Part shown: one piece after another, positions 1 to 8,374 of the stretch | Layout: every line of letters starts with the position of its first letter | Position numbering within the stretch: the first letter of the stretch is position 1 | NCBI RefSeq assembly: GCF_016907845.1 | Contig: NZ_JAFBCS010000001.1 | Coordinates: 868,001-932,000 of the forward strand | Origin: Arcanobacterium pluranimalium | Lineage (GTDB): Bacteria; Actinomycetota; Actinomycetes; Actinomycetales; Actinomycetaceae | Length of the DNA stretch: 64,000 nt | Reading direction: 5' to 3' | Position numbers and translations under genes: made by a program | Notes under the pieces: generated by a model | What the model was told of the DNA's origin: nothing | The model's database searches: none | What the model saw: the letters and a program-made list of their open reading frames with translations, nothing else

Positions 1-3000
1 GTCCGCACAGCTCCTTGGCCAGTTCCGCCCTAGATGTTGATGCTCTTTTGGAACGAGGCGTAATAACTGCAAGTTTTGCGCGTGAGCGACTGAGTTTTGT
101 TGATAGTGCAGGCGCACGGAACTTCGGTGAAAGTGTCGCACGTGTTCTCCAGCGTGTTGGTGCAAGCAAGGAAAACAACAGTGGTGATGTGGCTACGGTA
201 AGCGAAACGCCGTCGTCTGAATCCACACTCACGAGCGAAGAAACACAACAAAACGCGCAAACCCAGCCAAACGAACAATCTCAACATAACGCACAGTCGC
301 GACAGAACGAACGAAACTGGTACTGGCTCCTCCATGCCGATAGCGCCCCAAACGCGGACGCCCTCGACGTCCTCCTGCGCAAAGGCGAGACCTCGACGCG
401 AATTGGAGCGATTGGCCCAAAACAAATCTCGTGGGATTCAGACTTTGATGGAACACGAGAGTTGCTCGAAGTGGGAATTAATGCCACGCGCAGTGCCCGC
501 CGAGTTCCTGAAATTGACGACGGCGAGCGAGATCAAGGCCAGTACGACTCGCGCGAAGACGTACTGGGTATTGGTACGGCTGGCATGCTCGTGCGAGCTG
601 ATCTGTACCATGAGCTGGGCGGCTTTGATCCATTCCTCGGCCCCTTTGGTGATGGCTTGGAATTTTCCCGGCGTATTCGAGCAGCTGGCTATCGCGTGGT
701 AGTTGCTCCAGCTGCGCAAATACGCCATGCGCGGCTGTCGCTTTCGAGTCGGCACGAACTGCGCTCCGCGGAAGCCGCCGATTCTGGCTCGCAGCCAGCG
801 AAAGCTGCGGATTCTGGCTCGTACACTGATGAATCCAGTTCGCGAGCCGCGCACTCGCGCTCCCAGGGCACTGAGTCTAGCTTTGCTGCACGTCGTCGTG
901 CTCAGATCTTCAACAGTTTACTCACCATGCCCCGTTGGCAGGTGTTTATCGCCTGGTTGGGCTATGTATGTTTGGCAATACCACGCGCTTTGATTCGACT
1001 CGCTTTTCGCGACTTTGTGCGCGCCCGCGGTGAATTGAGAGCAGGCTGGGATATTCTCACCTCCTTCACACATGTGCGTCGAGCCAGGGGCGCCTTAGCG
1101 CGTCTTGGCGGTAACGCCGCAGGCATTGAGCAATTGGAAGCGACTTCCTCCACAATTCGCGCCGTCAAACGCGAAACGAAGAAGTCCCGCTCCGAAGCAG
1201 TAAAACTCTTCGCACTGCCAGATCCACTGACTCGCCAAGCGCAGGCGAGCTTGCGCTTGTATACCCGCAAAGGCGGCATAGCAACGCTCTTATCTGCGCT
1301 TTTAGTGGCATTGCTATTTAATCTTCCCTATATTTCCGACGGTGTGCTCGTCGGTGGCGGTCTCTTGCCAGACCACTCCACCGGCCAGCAGCTGTGGGAC
1401 GCAATGCGCGAGTCTTGGCTCGCTTCCGGAGACGGCTATTCAGTACCCATTGATGCGCTGTGGGCAATGTATTTGCCGGTATTGCTGCTCGTTGCGCCAT
1501 TTGGGATCACGTTAGGGCAGCTCATCACCGTCACGATGTACGTGGCATTCCTGATCGGTGCGTTAGGTATGTATCTGCTCGCCGGGCGATTCACGAAGTC
1601 GTGGATCGTGCGCTATATTGCTGCGTTGCTTTGGATTGTGGCACCGCCATTGCTCGAAGCCCACGCTACTGGTCACGTTGATGTAGTTATCGCCCACGCA
1701 CTAATGCCACTGACTATCTGGGCAATCATCGGTGCGTGGCGCAAAGTGCCTGGCACGCTCGGCTGTGCGGCTCTTTTAGCAGCTGCTCTCAGTGCGGCGG
1801 CGCCAATCCTACTCGTATTGACGCTCATCGTTGCAGCTCTTGGTCTTATCATCACTCGCCGCCTTATTTGGCTGTGGCTGCCTATGCCAAGCCTTGCAGC
1901 TCTGCTGCCGCTGCTGCGCTTCGTGGCACTGAATCCGTCCTATTGGCTGCCAGCGCTCTTTAGCTCACCAAATTCGCATATCGCCACAAACGCCCAGCCG
2001 AGTCGGATCCTTTTTGGTTTTGTGACCCACAATTTTGCATGGCACGGGTGGGATGCGCTGCTGTTTATCCCGCTGCTCGTGATCGTGTGCGTAGCAATTT
2101 TAGCCTGCCTGCGTAACCAATACTGGCTGAGAATCCGCGGTGCATGGCTCGTGGCTTTAGGTGGCATGGCGCTCGCTATCGGAGCAAGTTACGTTACGAT
2201 ATCCAGCATTTTTACTAATGATGGCATGACGCCGGTGCACGCTTGGCCTGGCATCGGACTCTCCTTGTGCTGGCTTGGAATAGTTGCGGCCATTGTGATG
2301 GGCGCCCACGGCTTAAAATCGACTCTTCGCCAACGCTCTTTTGGTCTTGCCCACCTGCTGGGATTTCTCTCGATGCTCGGTGTGCCGCTGGCAATTATGG
2401 CGATTGTGGTGCAGTGGACGCATATTCAAGTTACAGCGGACCCTGTACTCGGTTCGGCGCCCGCGCAGATCGTGCCGGCACTAGCACAAAATAATCGCGA
2501 CTCAGACGAGAGCTCTCGCGTGCTTGCCCTAGAGGCCCGTCCGAATGGAATTGACGCCCAAATCTGGCGGATGGACGGCATGCAGATGCACGAGATGCCC
2601 ATAGGCCGTGCCATTTCCGGCGTTGGCGGCCGTCCAGACCCGCTCATCGAACGCACGATCGCTGATCAGCACCCCGATATAGACGATCGGGCCACGACTG
2701 ATCTCAAACAGATCATCGCAAATATCACCGCAGGTTCGCGTGATGTTGCACCGAAACTCGGCGAACACGCGATTTCGGTGGTACTGGTGCCTCCGGCGTC
2801 GGCACAAGCGGTGCGAGGGGAGCGCGCTAAATTGATCTCCTACCTCAACGCCGTACCGGGCTTGGAGCGGGTCACCGAAAACGAAACAGGCGAATTCTGG
2901 CGAGTTTCGGTGGCGGATAATCCTCACGCAAGTACGGCTGCGTTGCGTTTAATTACCGACGACGGCGGTGTGGTCACCACAGTTCCAGCGCAGCGTTATG

Positions 3001-3278
3001 GTGCGAAAACGGAAATTTCGGTGGCGAAAGCGAGCACGTTAGTGCTAGCCGAGCGCGCGTCGTCTGGCTGGAAAGCTGAGGTAGATGGCGTGGAACTGGA
3101 AACAAAACCGGGAGATTGGGCGCAGGCATGGAGTGTTCCTGCCGGGACGGTTGGTCAGCTGCGCATTATACACGAAGACCGCATCTCAACTCTGCTCCTG
3201 ATTATTCAATTGGCTGTGGCGGCGATTGGGCTGGTCGTGGCGCTACCTTTGCGTCCTGAACGCGCAGAATCGCAGTGA
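1..3278 (+). CDS. Glycosyltransferase family 2 / polytopic membrane fusion protein (5' truncated)
   Basis: The reading frame is open through the left edge, so the true start lies outside the window; the in-frame TTG at 15 is only the first possible codon seen. The N-terminal part resembles a GT2 nucleotide-sugar transferase: a WYWLLHADSAP stretch in the place of the family HDDS/DxD region, and GGFDPFLGPFGDGLEFSRRIRAAGY typical of the acceptor-side segment (split here: GGFDPFLGPF and EFSRRIRAAGYR). From about residue 415 there are ten or more hydrophobic membrane segments, then a C-terminal extracytoplasmic part and a last TM helix. Two low-complexity inserts occur (Q/N-rich near 246-318; Ala/Ser/Asp repeats near 765-880). 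It sits 43 bp upstream of a DUF5719 gene, a pairing common in actinobacteria and suggesting a role in building a cell-envelope glycan. Exact substrate unknown. Confidence 0.8.
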   Translation, partial: PHSSLASSALDVDALLERGVITASFARERLSFVDSAGARNFGESVARVLQRVGASKENNSGDVATVSETPSSESTLTSEETQQNAQTQPNEQSQHNAQSRQNERNWYWLLHADSAPNADALDVLLRKGETSTRIGAIGPKQISWDSDFDGTRELLEVGINATRSARRVPEIDDGERDQGQYDSREDVLGIGTAGMLVRADLYHELGGFDPFLGPFGDGLEFSRRIRAAGYRVVVAPAAQIRHARLSLSSRHELRSAEAADSGSQPAKAADSGSYTDESSSRAAHSRSQGTESSFAARRRAQIFNSLLTMPRWQVFIAWLGYVCLAIPRALIRLAFRDFVRARGELRAGWDILTSFTHVRRARGALARLGGNAAGIEQLEATSSTIRAVKRETKKSRSEAVKLFALPDPLTRQAQASLRLYTRKGGIATLLSALLVALLFNLPYISDGVLVGGGLLPDHSTGQQLWDAMRESWLASGDGYSVPIDALWAMYLPVLLLVAPFGITLGQLITVTMYVAFLIGALGMYLLAGRFTKSWIVRYIAALLWIVAPPLLEAHATGHVDVVIAHALMPLTIWAIIGAWRKVPGTLGCAALLAAALSAAAPILLVLTLIVAALGLIITRRLIWLWLPMPSLAALLPLLRFVALNPSYWLPALFSSPNSHIATNAQPSRILFGFVTHNFAWHGWDALLFIPLLVIVCVAILACLRNQYWLRIRGAWLVALGGMALAIGASYVTISSIFTNDGMTPVHAWPGIGLSLCWLGIVAAIVMGAHGLKSTLRQRSFGLAHLLGFLSMLGVPLAIMAIVVQWTHIQVTADPVLGSAPAQIVPALAQNNRDSDESSRVLALEARPNGIDAQIWRMDGMQMHEMPIGRAISGVGGRPDPLIERTIADQHPDIDDRATTDLKQIIANITAGSRDVAPKLGEHAISVVLVPPASAQAVRGERAKLISYLNAVPGLERVTENETGEFWRVSVADNPHASTAALRLITDDGGVVTTVPAQRYGAKTEISVAKASTLVLAERASSGWKAEVDGVELETKPGDWAQAWSVPAGTVGQLRIIHEDRISTLLLIIQLAVAAIGLVVALPLRPERAESQ

Positions 3279-3321
3279 GTAATGGCAGTGCCCAACCAAG
3301 AAGCTTAGGTGGTGAGAAATT

Positions 3322-4989
3322 ATGAGTGATGAAAATCCGATAGAACGCGATAGCGTGCAGCTCGAGCCAGTTGTTTCTTCTCACGATGAGATAACTGTTC
3401 AAGACGGCGAGCAAAATTTCGCAAAAACAGCTGCTCAAACTCACCAAATTTCTCGCACAAGGCGGCGCCGGCCAACTATTAAACTGCGTACTTTGGCAAG
3501 CATGCTGGTGGTGATAGCGGCGATGAGTGGGCTAGCGCTCGCGGCCTTAAACGCACCTGAAATCAAACACACAGCGAAAAGCGCGGAGCTAGTGGCACCG
3601 CGAGGCGGCACGCAGGCCTTGGCTTGCACAGATGGTCTTCACCCTGCCATTAAAGGCGGAACCAATATCGGGAATGTCGATCAGCAGGTAGCGGGCTGGG
3701 CAGGAATGATGTACCAGCCCAATATTGCCACGGATCCGATCCCTGAACTCACGTGGAAATCGTTTGGTGCACAGCCCATCGCTTTTGCAAAGAATTTGCT
3801 GGCTCCGGCGCAAATCCCCGTCAATACCTTAGGTGCGCGTGCGCTCAATGGTTCAGTGCTCATCGAACGCGCCAACGAAGAAATTGGCGATCTCATGGGT
3901 ACCTCAATGCACCGGGCACAAGCAGGTGATTTGCGCGGGCTTGCATCGAACCCCTGCCAATGGGCACAAAATTCTTTGTGGCTCGTGGGCTCAAATACGA
4001 AGCTTGGCACATCAAATCGGCTCGCCATTGCCAACCCTGGCACGCACCCGATTCAAGTGAATGTAGAAGCCTACACGTCCGTTGGGCGAGCCGAATTAGG
4101 CGCAAATAAATACATTAATGTGGCTCCTGGAACGACGAAGAGTCTCAGCCTCGACGGACTCATTCCAGCCGATCCACGGATTGCTTTGCATCTGAGCACA
4201 GACTCTGGGAAATTCACTGCATCGCTGCAATCTTCGCAGCTCGATGGATACAAACCGAAAGGTGTGGACTTCCTCAAGCCCGGCGTCGCGGCGCGAAGTG
4301 TATTCATTAGCGGCTTGTACCTGCCACCTGGCAAATCGGGTCCGGATGCCGTTGCTGATTCTCGGTTAGCAAACCAATCTGAATTGGTCGATCCGCACGT
4401 TAAAGGTGAAATAAGGCTCGTGAATGCCGAAAAATCGGTGCGGAAAGTCAATATCAAGACCGTCAACGCTCAAGGAGAAGTCAATCCATTACCAGGTGGC
4501 GAGGGCGTGACTGTTGCGCCGGAGGCGGTATTGGATCTCACCTTGGACGGCTTAAAGGCTGGTAGCTATTCGCTGATCGTGGAGGCCGACGGCGAGATTT
4601 CCGCAGGTGTCAACCTCACGTACACGACCGACTCAGGGGAAACCGATGGCTCGTGGCTCGCAACCCAGCTCCCGTTTAACAATGGTGGAGCAGCTCTTGG
4701 CTTTGCCAATGGCAAGCTGATGATCACAGCTAATAAGTCTACCTCCATCACCTGGACGGCATATAAAGACGACGGCGCCCGGATCGATTCGCAGGACGTC
4801 AACGTTGCCGCGATGACTGCTATTTCTTTGCCAGGTGGTACTGCATATGTGACTGTGGAATCGGCCGATCCGGTTTACGCTTCGATTGCAGCCTACGTAG
4901 ATCTCAACGGGGCGCCGGGGATCGATTGGATACCGCTGACGTCGAATACTTTCGATTCGAGTTCCGTTCGTATCGCCACGCAAAACTAG
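3322..4989 (+). CDS. DUF5719 family membrane-anchored extracellular protein
   Basis: A 555-residue protein starting at an ATG preceded by a GGTGG-type ribosome binding site. The first ~50 residues are polar and cytoplasmic, followed by one hydrophobic segment (about residues 52-74, LASMLVVIAAMSGLALAAL) and then a long Ser/Thr/Gly-rich beta-type region with no further membrane helix, so it is probably anchored facing outward. Its size, topology and position just after the GT2-membrane fusion match the actinobacterial DUF5719 family, whose function is not established. The short 43-bp spacing suggests co-transcription with the glycosyltransferase. No catalytic motif was recognised; a structural or accessory role in envelope polysaccharide assembly is an inference from context. 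Confidence 0.7.
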   Translation: MSDENPIERDSVQLEPVVSSHDEITVQDGEQNFAKTAAQTHQISRTRRRRPTIKLRTLASMLVVIAAMSGLALAALNAPEIKHTAKSAELVAPRGGTQALACTDGLHPAIKGGTNIGNVDQQVAGWAGMMYQPNIATDPIPELTWKSFGAQPIAFAKNLLAPAQIPVNTLGARALNGSVLIERANEEIGDLMGTSMHRAQAGDLRGLASNPCQWAQNSLWLVGSNTKLGTSNRLAIANPGTHPIQVNVEAYTSVGRAELGANKYINVAPGTTKSLSLDGLIPADPRIALHLSTDSGKFTASLQSSQLDGYKPKGVDFLKPGVAARSVFISGLYLPPGKSGPDAVADSRLANQSELVDPHVKGEIRLVNAEKSVRKVNIKTVNAQGEVNPLPGGEGVTVAPEAVLDLTLDGLKAGSYSLIVEADGEISAGVNLTYTTDSGETDGSWLATQLPFNNGGAALGFANGKLMITANKSTSITWTAYKDDGARIDSQDVNVAAMTAISLPGGTAYVTVESADPVYASIAAYVDLNGAPGIDWIPLTSNTFDSSSVRIATQN

Positions 4990-5096
4990 GCGCTGCATCT
5001 GACCAAAACTAGGGGTTGGCGCGCCTCGGGCTAAGCGAATATCGGGCAAAGCGAATAATTGCGGCAGACCTGCCGTAACGCAGTTGAATCCTCACG

Positions 5097-5534
5097 TTAA
5101 TTGAAGAGGTAATCGATCTCTTCGGGATCTTTACCCAGCGCCGTAGCGATATGGTTGGTCACTACTTGGTGAATGAACAGGCGCGGATGCGGCTCTTTGC
5201 GTGCTGCCTCGAGAATCGGCATGCGATAAAACAGGATGCGTGCTCGTATTTTTGCAGGTCGCTCAAAGGGTAGAATACGACCGAGCGGAACGCCGTCTTC
5301 CCACGGTGCAGGATCGTTTTGCGGAACGTCTAACACGGCAAAATCGTAGCGCTCAAGCTTCTTGCCAAGGTGGCGGTGGTATGTACCAATATCCCAAGCG
5401 ATGACGTCGTCAAAAATATCCGCACGGGTGCGCCACGCAGGTGCCGACGGCGGTATCACAGGTCCGCGAAAGCCACGGCCGTGCCGGTCGCGTCGTTTCG
5501 CGTTGCTGCGCGAGGGGATATTGATTAGGTCCAC
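5097..5534 (-). CDS. Small metallopeptidase-family (zincin-like) protein
   Basis: About 145 residues from a GTG start at 5534; a longer frame reaches 5585, but the family normally begins close to the RRDRHGRGFRGP segment, so the shorter form is preferred. No clear ribosome binding site supports either start. The sequence matches the small actinobacterial metallopeptidase family next to DUF3499 genes: RHGRG-RGP near the N-terminus, APWEDGVPLGRILP in the middle, and a C-terminal helix IHQVVTNHIATALGKDPEEI. In canonical members of the wider family the helix carries HExxH; here it reads HQVVTNH, so the Glu is missing and catalysis is doubtful. It is transcribed divergently from DUF3499, with a 154-bp promoter region between them. 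Confidence 0.7.
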   Translation of the reverse strand: MDLINIPSRSNAKRRDRHGRGFRGPVIPPSAPAWRTRADIFDDVIAWDIGTYHRHLGKKLERYDFAVLDVPQNDPAPWEDGVPLGRILPFERPAKIRARILFYRMPILEAARKEPHPRLFIHQVVTNHIATALGKDPEEIDYLFN

Positions 5535-5688
5535 GAAACTATCGTATCCAATTTCTCGATTGGAGAAGCAGTGCTGGTGCGGCAAAGGTGGAAAGCCGAT
5601 GCGGTAATGAGCACAAAATGTGATTATAAGAGGGCAACACAGGCTGAGTTCTTCGAAAAAGCCACTGCGTGGTGCTATGTTACGAATT

Positions 5689-6159
5689 ATGAGTCACATC
5701 CGTCATTGTTCACGAAGAAACTGCAAAGAACCTGCAGTTGCGACTATGACGTACAGTTATCGCGATGCTACAACCGTGGTTGGACCACTCGCGCCAACTC
5801 CACAGCCTGGTGCTTTTGATCTGTGTGCCGATCATGCGCTGTCGGTCACTGTGCCGATGGGGTGGCAGTTAGTGCGGCTCATAACGGATTTTGAACCTGT
5901 GCCGCCGTCCACCGACGATCTCACAGCCTTAGCAGACGCTATTCGGGCGGCGTCGAAAAAAGATGTTCCTCCACCTCAACCTGCACGTCGTGAAGTAGTG
6001 CGGCCAGCAGTAGATCTCAATCGGGCGCCGCATCCGCGTCCTAAATTTACCGTTGTTGAGGGAGGGGCAGCTCAGAGTGCAGATAGCGCTGTTCATGAGC
6101 AAGCTGAATCGCAAACTGCATTGAGCGCGATTCCACCCCAGGACGAACTGCACGATTGA
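5689..6159 (+). CDS. DUF3499 family protein
   Basis: A 156-residue protein counted from the ATG at 5689, chosen because family members begin MSHIRHCSRRNC-; an upstream ATG at 5677 and a longer frame from 5620 are less likely. The N-terminal ~65 residues are conserved: CSRRNCKEPAVATMTYSY, then LCADHALSVTVPMGWQLVRL, with cysteines at CSxxxC and LCADH that could form a zinc-ribbon-like site. The rest is Pro/Ala/Glu-rich and probably disordered. DUF3499 is an actinobacterial family of unknown function regularly found beside the small metallopeptidase and envelope-sugar genes, as here. A zinc-binding accessory role is inference. Confidence 0.75.
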   Translation: MSHIRHCSRRNCKEPAVATMTYSYRDATTVVGPLAPTPQPGAFDLCADHALSVTVPMGWQLVRLITDFEPVPPSTDDLTALADAIRAASKKDVPPPQPARREVVRPAVDLNRAPHPRPKFTVVEGGAAQSADSAVHEQAESQTALSAIPPQDELHD

Positions 6160-6212
6160 CGGCAGCCGTTATTTCCGCGCCTATTACTGCTTCTTATTGC
6201 CGTGCGCTTAGA

Positions 6213-7070
6213 TTATTGCTGCACAGAGAATGGGATTTTCGACAGGGAATCAGAAAGCCTGGCTCGTCGCTGGCGAATTACATTACCGCGCGTGTACTCC
6301 ACGTGGTGACGCACGGTCACAAATGCGGCAATGAATTCTTCAGGATCAGTTCCCCACGGTGGCGGTGGTGCTACGTAATTTTCGGCTGCTGCTGCGAGTA
6401 CCCGAGCTTGCTCGGCTCGTGCGCGCGGATCTAATTTTGATCGCGACCGGAAATGATTCGATATGTTGAGAATGAGGCCACCAGGCGCTTCACGGGTTTG
6501 CACAACTTCTGCCCAAGCCATTAGCCGAGGGGAAATCCCAAATTTATGCTCAGTTTTCCTACCTTTGGGCCAACGCACCACATAAGTACCCGCCAACATA
6601 TCGCCCAAACGTTGCGCGCGATTATTGAACAGCATGACGAAAAACGCGATTGTATAGCCGCAAAACCAGCCTTCAACTACGCTTACTGCGCTACGAATAA
6701 ACGATTGACGCAAAGTGAGCGAACCGCCGTCGAAACGAACTACTCGAGTGCCCGTTGCTAAGCGTCCCAGCGAAGCGCCACGAGTCAATCCACACAAGAG
6801 AGCAGGGATAATCCACATCCACAGGGCGACTATTAAGATCGTGAGCGTGCGCGTTGTTGCGGGCGTCATTGACGCTGACCACAAGTTCAATTCATACACG
6901 CAGTAGAACATGCAGATGCCATAGGTGAGCGCATCAATCGCGGCCGACGCAAGGCGGGTGACGACGGTGGCGGATGGCATCTCTAAGGCAACTGCTTCAC
7001 CAGTGATGATCTCTTCCCCAAAGTAACCCTGTTTCTTAAGGAGCTCCGAACTGGTGTTATTTCTGCGCAT
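6213..7070 (-). CDS. RDD family membrane protein
   Basis: A 285-residue membrane protein from ATG 7070. After a short polar N-terminus comes TGEAVALEMPSATVVTRLASAAIDALTYG, the typical entry to an RDD domain (the family's Arg-Asp-Asp is represented here by RLAS and the Asp of AAIDAL). Three or four hydrophobic segments follow (about residues 45-65, 80-105, 140-165), with LGRLATGTRVVR between helices and LGDMLAGTYVV after the last. The C-terminal ~100 residues are cytoplasmic and charged. RDD proteins are poorly defined; some act in ion transport. It is divergent from the SpoIIM-like gene, a conserved actinobacterial pairing, and convergent with DUF3499. Confidence 0.8.
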   Translation of the reverse strand: MRRNNTSSELLKKQGYFGEEIITGEAVALEMPSATVVTRLASAAIDALTYGICMFYCVYELNLWSASMTPATTRTLTILIVALWMWIIPALLCGLTRGASLGRLATGTRVVRFDGGSLTLRQSFIRSAVSVVEGWFCGYTIAFFVMLFNNRAQRLGDMLAGTYVVRWPKGRKTEHKFGISPRLMAWAEVVQTREAPGGLILNISNHFRSRSKLDPRARAEQARVLAAAAENYVAPPPPWGTDPEEFIAAFVTVRHHVEYTRGNVIRQRRARLSDSLSKIPFSVQQ

Positions 7071-7094
7071 GCATTCAGTTTACCCAGAAAAATG

Positions 7095-7250
7095 CGCCGG
7101 CGGGTAAGGGGACGGGTTATGGGTGGCTACTACGCGGGTAGGAGACGGGAAGGGGACGGCGAGGACGCGGGAAGGAATGCGGGTAGGACGCGGGTAGGAG
7201 ATGGGAAGGAATGCGGGAACGAGACGGCTACGCGGGAAGGAACGCGGATC
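7095..7250. repeat. Degenerate purine-rich 11-12 bp repeats upstream of the SpoIIM-like gene
   Basis: The plus strand holds a run of related units of the form ACGCGGGWAGGA or ATGCGGGTAGG, for example at 7132, 7165, 7177, 7188, 7211 and 7230. The stretch is strongly G/A-rich on the plus strand and unlike the flanking DNA. It lies in the divergent RDD/SpoIIM-like promoter region, or in an in-frame 5' extension of the SpoIIM-like gene. Confidence 0.7.
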
Positions 7251-7310
7251 AGCGGCACGTCAGAGGTGAAAATCTGGCCTTTGTGGCACAAAATATGGCA
7301 AAGTGGAGGA

Positions 7311-8303
7311 GTGGATTCATTAGCATTTGCCAAAACTCACCAAGAATCGTGGGATCGCCTTGATTATCTCTCACGACGACGCGTCCTCAGTGGTTCAGAA
7401 AGCGATGAGTTTGCGCAGCTCTATCAGAAAACAGCTGGTGATTTAGCTGTTGTGCGTGCACATGCGCCTGATCCTGATCTCATTTTGAAACTGTCGGCGA
7501 TCTTGGGGCGAGCGCGCTCGCGGCTGACGGGCACCACTTTTTCACCGATCAAAGCGATCACGACTTTGCTCACGGTAACTCTCCCATTGGCTTTTTACCG
7601 CATTCGCTGGTGGAGTGCGGTAGTTTCGCTGGCTTGCGTGGCACTCTTTACGGCTGTGCTCGTCACATTCATTGTGAATCCAGATCTTTTGGCAAACGTA
7701 GGAACGGAGCGAGAACTCAATAATTACGCTAATAAGGCATTCCAGGCCTACTACGTTGAGTACTCCAATTCGGACTTTGCTGCTATGGTCTGGACGAATA
7801 ACGCGTGGATCGCCCTGCAATGCGTTGCTGGTGGCGTAACGGGTTTCTTCCCGCTAATAGTGCTATTCCAAAATTCAACACAGGTGGGTCAATCCGGTGC
7901 TGTTCTCTACCATTACGGTTCAATTAGTGAGTTTTTCCAGCTAATTCTTCCACACGGGCAGCTTGAGCTCTGTGCAATTTTCGTGGCAGGAGCCGCGGGG
8001 TTGAAAATATTCTGGGCGTGGGTAAACCCTGGGCGCCGACCTCGCACCGAAGCACTCGCTAAAGAGGGTCGCCAAACGATGATGGTTGGTTTTGGGCTTA
8101 TTCTCGTGCTGTTTATCTCGGGTTTGATCGAAGGCTTCGTGACGCCCTCACAATTGCCCTGGGGAGTGAAAATTGCCATTGGTTCGATTGCTCTCTTGGG
8201 CTTTTGGGCATGGGTAATTTTCTTCGGGCGTCGTGCTTCCAAGCGGGGGCTTAGCGCAGACCAATCTCAAAAAGAAGTCGGCTGGTCAATCGCATATAGC
8301 TAA
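7311..8303 (+). CDS. Stage II sporulation protein M-like membrane protein
   Basis: About 330 residues from GTG 7311 (VDSLAFAKTHQESWDRL), the position where family members start. The GGAGGA at 7305-7310 abuts the start with no spacer, so an in-frame TTG at 7281 or a start further up cannot be excluded; the frame is open back to 7092 through the repeat tract. The N-terminal region (ELxxLYQKTAGDLAVVRAHAPDPDL, then LSAILGRARSRLTG) and about six or seven membrane helices match SpoIIM-like proteins of non-sporulating actinobacteria. The function in these organisms is unknown. It is divergent from the RDD gene and 71 bp from the end of the DUF58 operon on the other strand. Confidence 0.75.
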   Translation: MDSLAFAKTHQESWDRLDYLSRRRVLSGSESDEFAQLYQKTAGDLAVVRAHAPDPDLILKLSAILGRARSRLTGTTFSPIKAITTLLTVTLPLAFYRIRWWSAVVSLACVALFTAVLVTFIVNPDLLANVGTERELNNYANKAFQAYYVEYSNSDFAAMVWTNNAWIALQCVAGGVTGFFPLIVLFQNSTQVGQSGAVLYHYGSISEFFQLILPHGQLELCAIFVAGAAGLKIFWAWVNPGRRPRTEALAKEGRQTMMVGFGLILVLFISGLIEGFVTPSQLPWGVKIAIGSIALLGFWAWVIFFGRRASKRGLSADQSQKEVGWSIAYS

Positions 8304-8374
8304 TAATTGCATACTTCCTGTGCGTCAAGGAACCGCCAAGAGCCACAGCTAAAACCGCAGTTCAAAGGACTATG

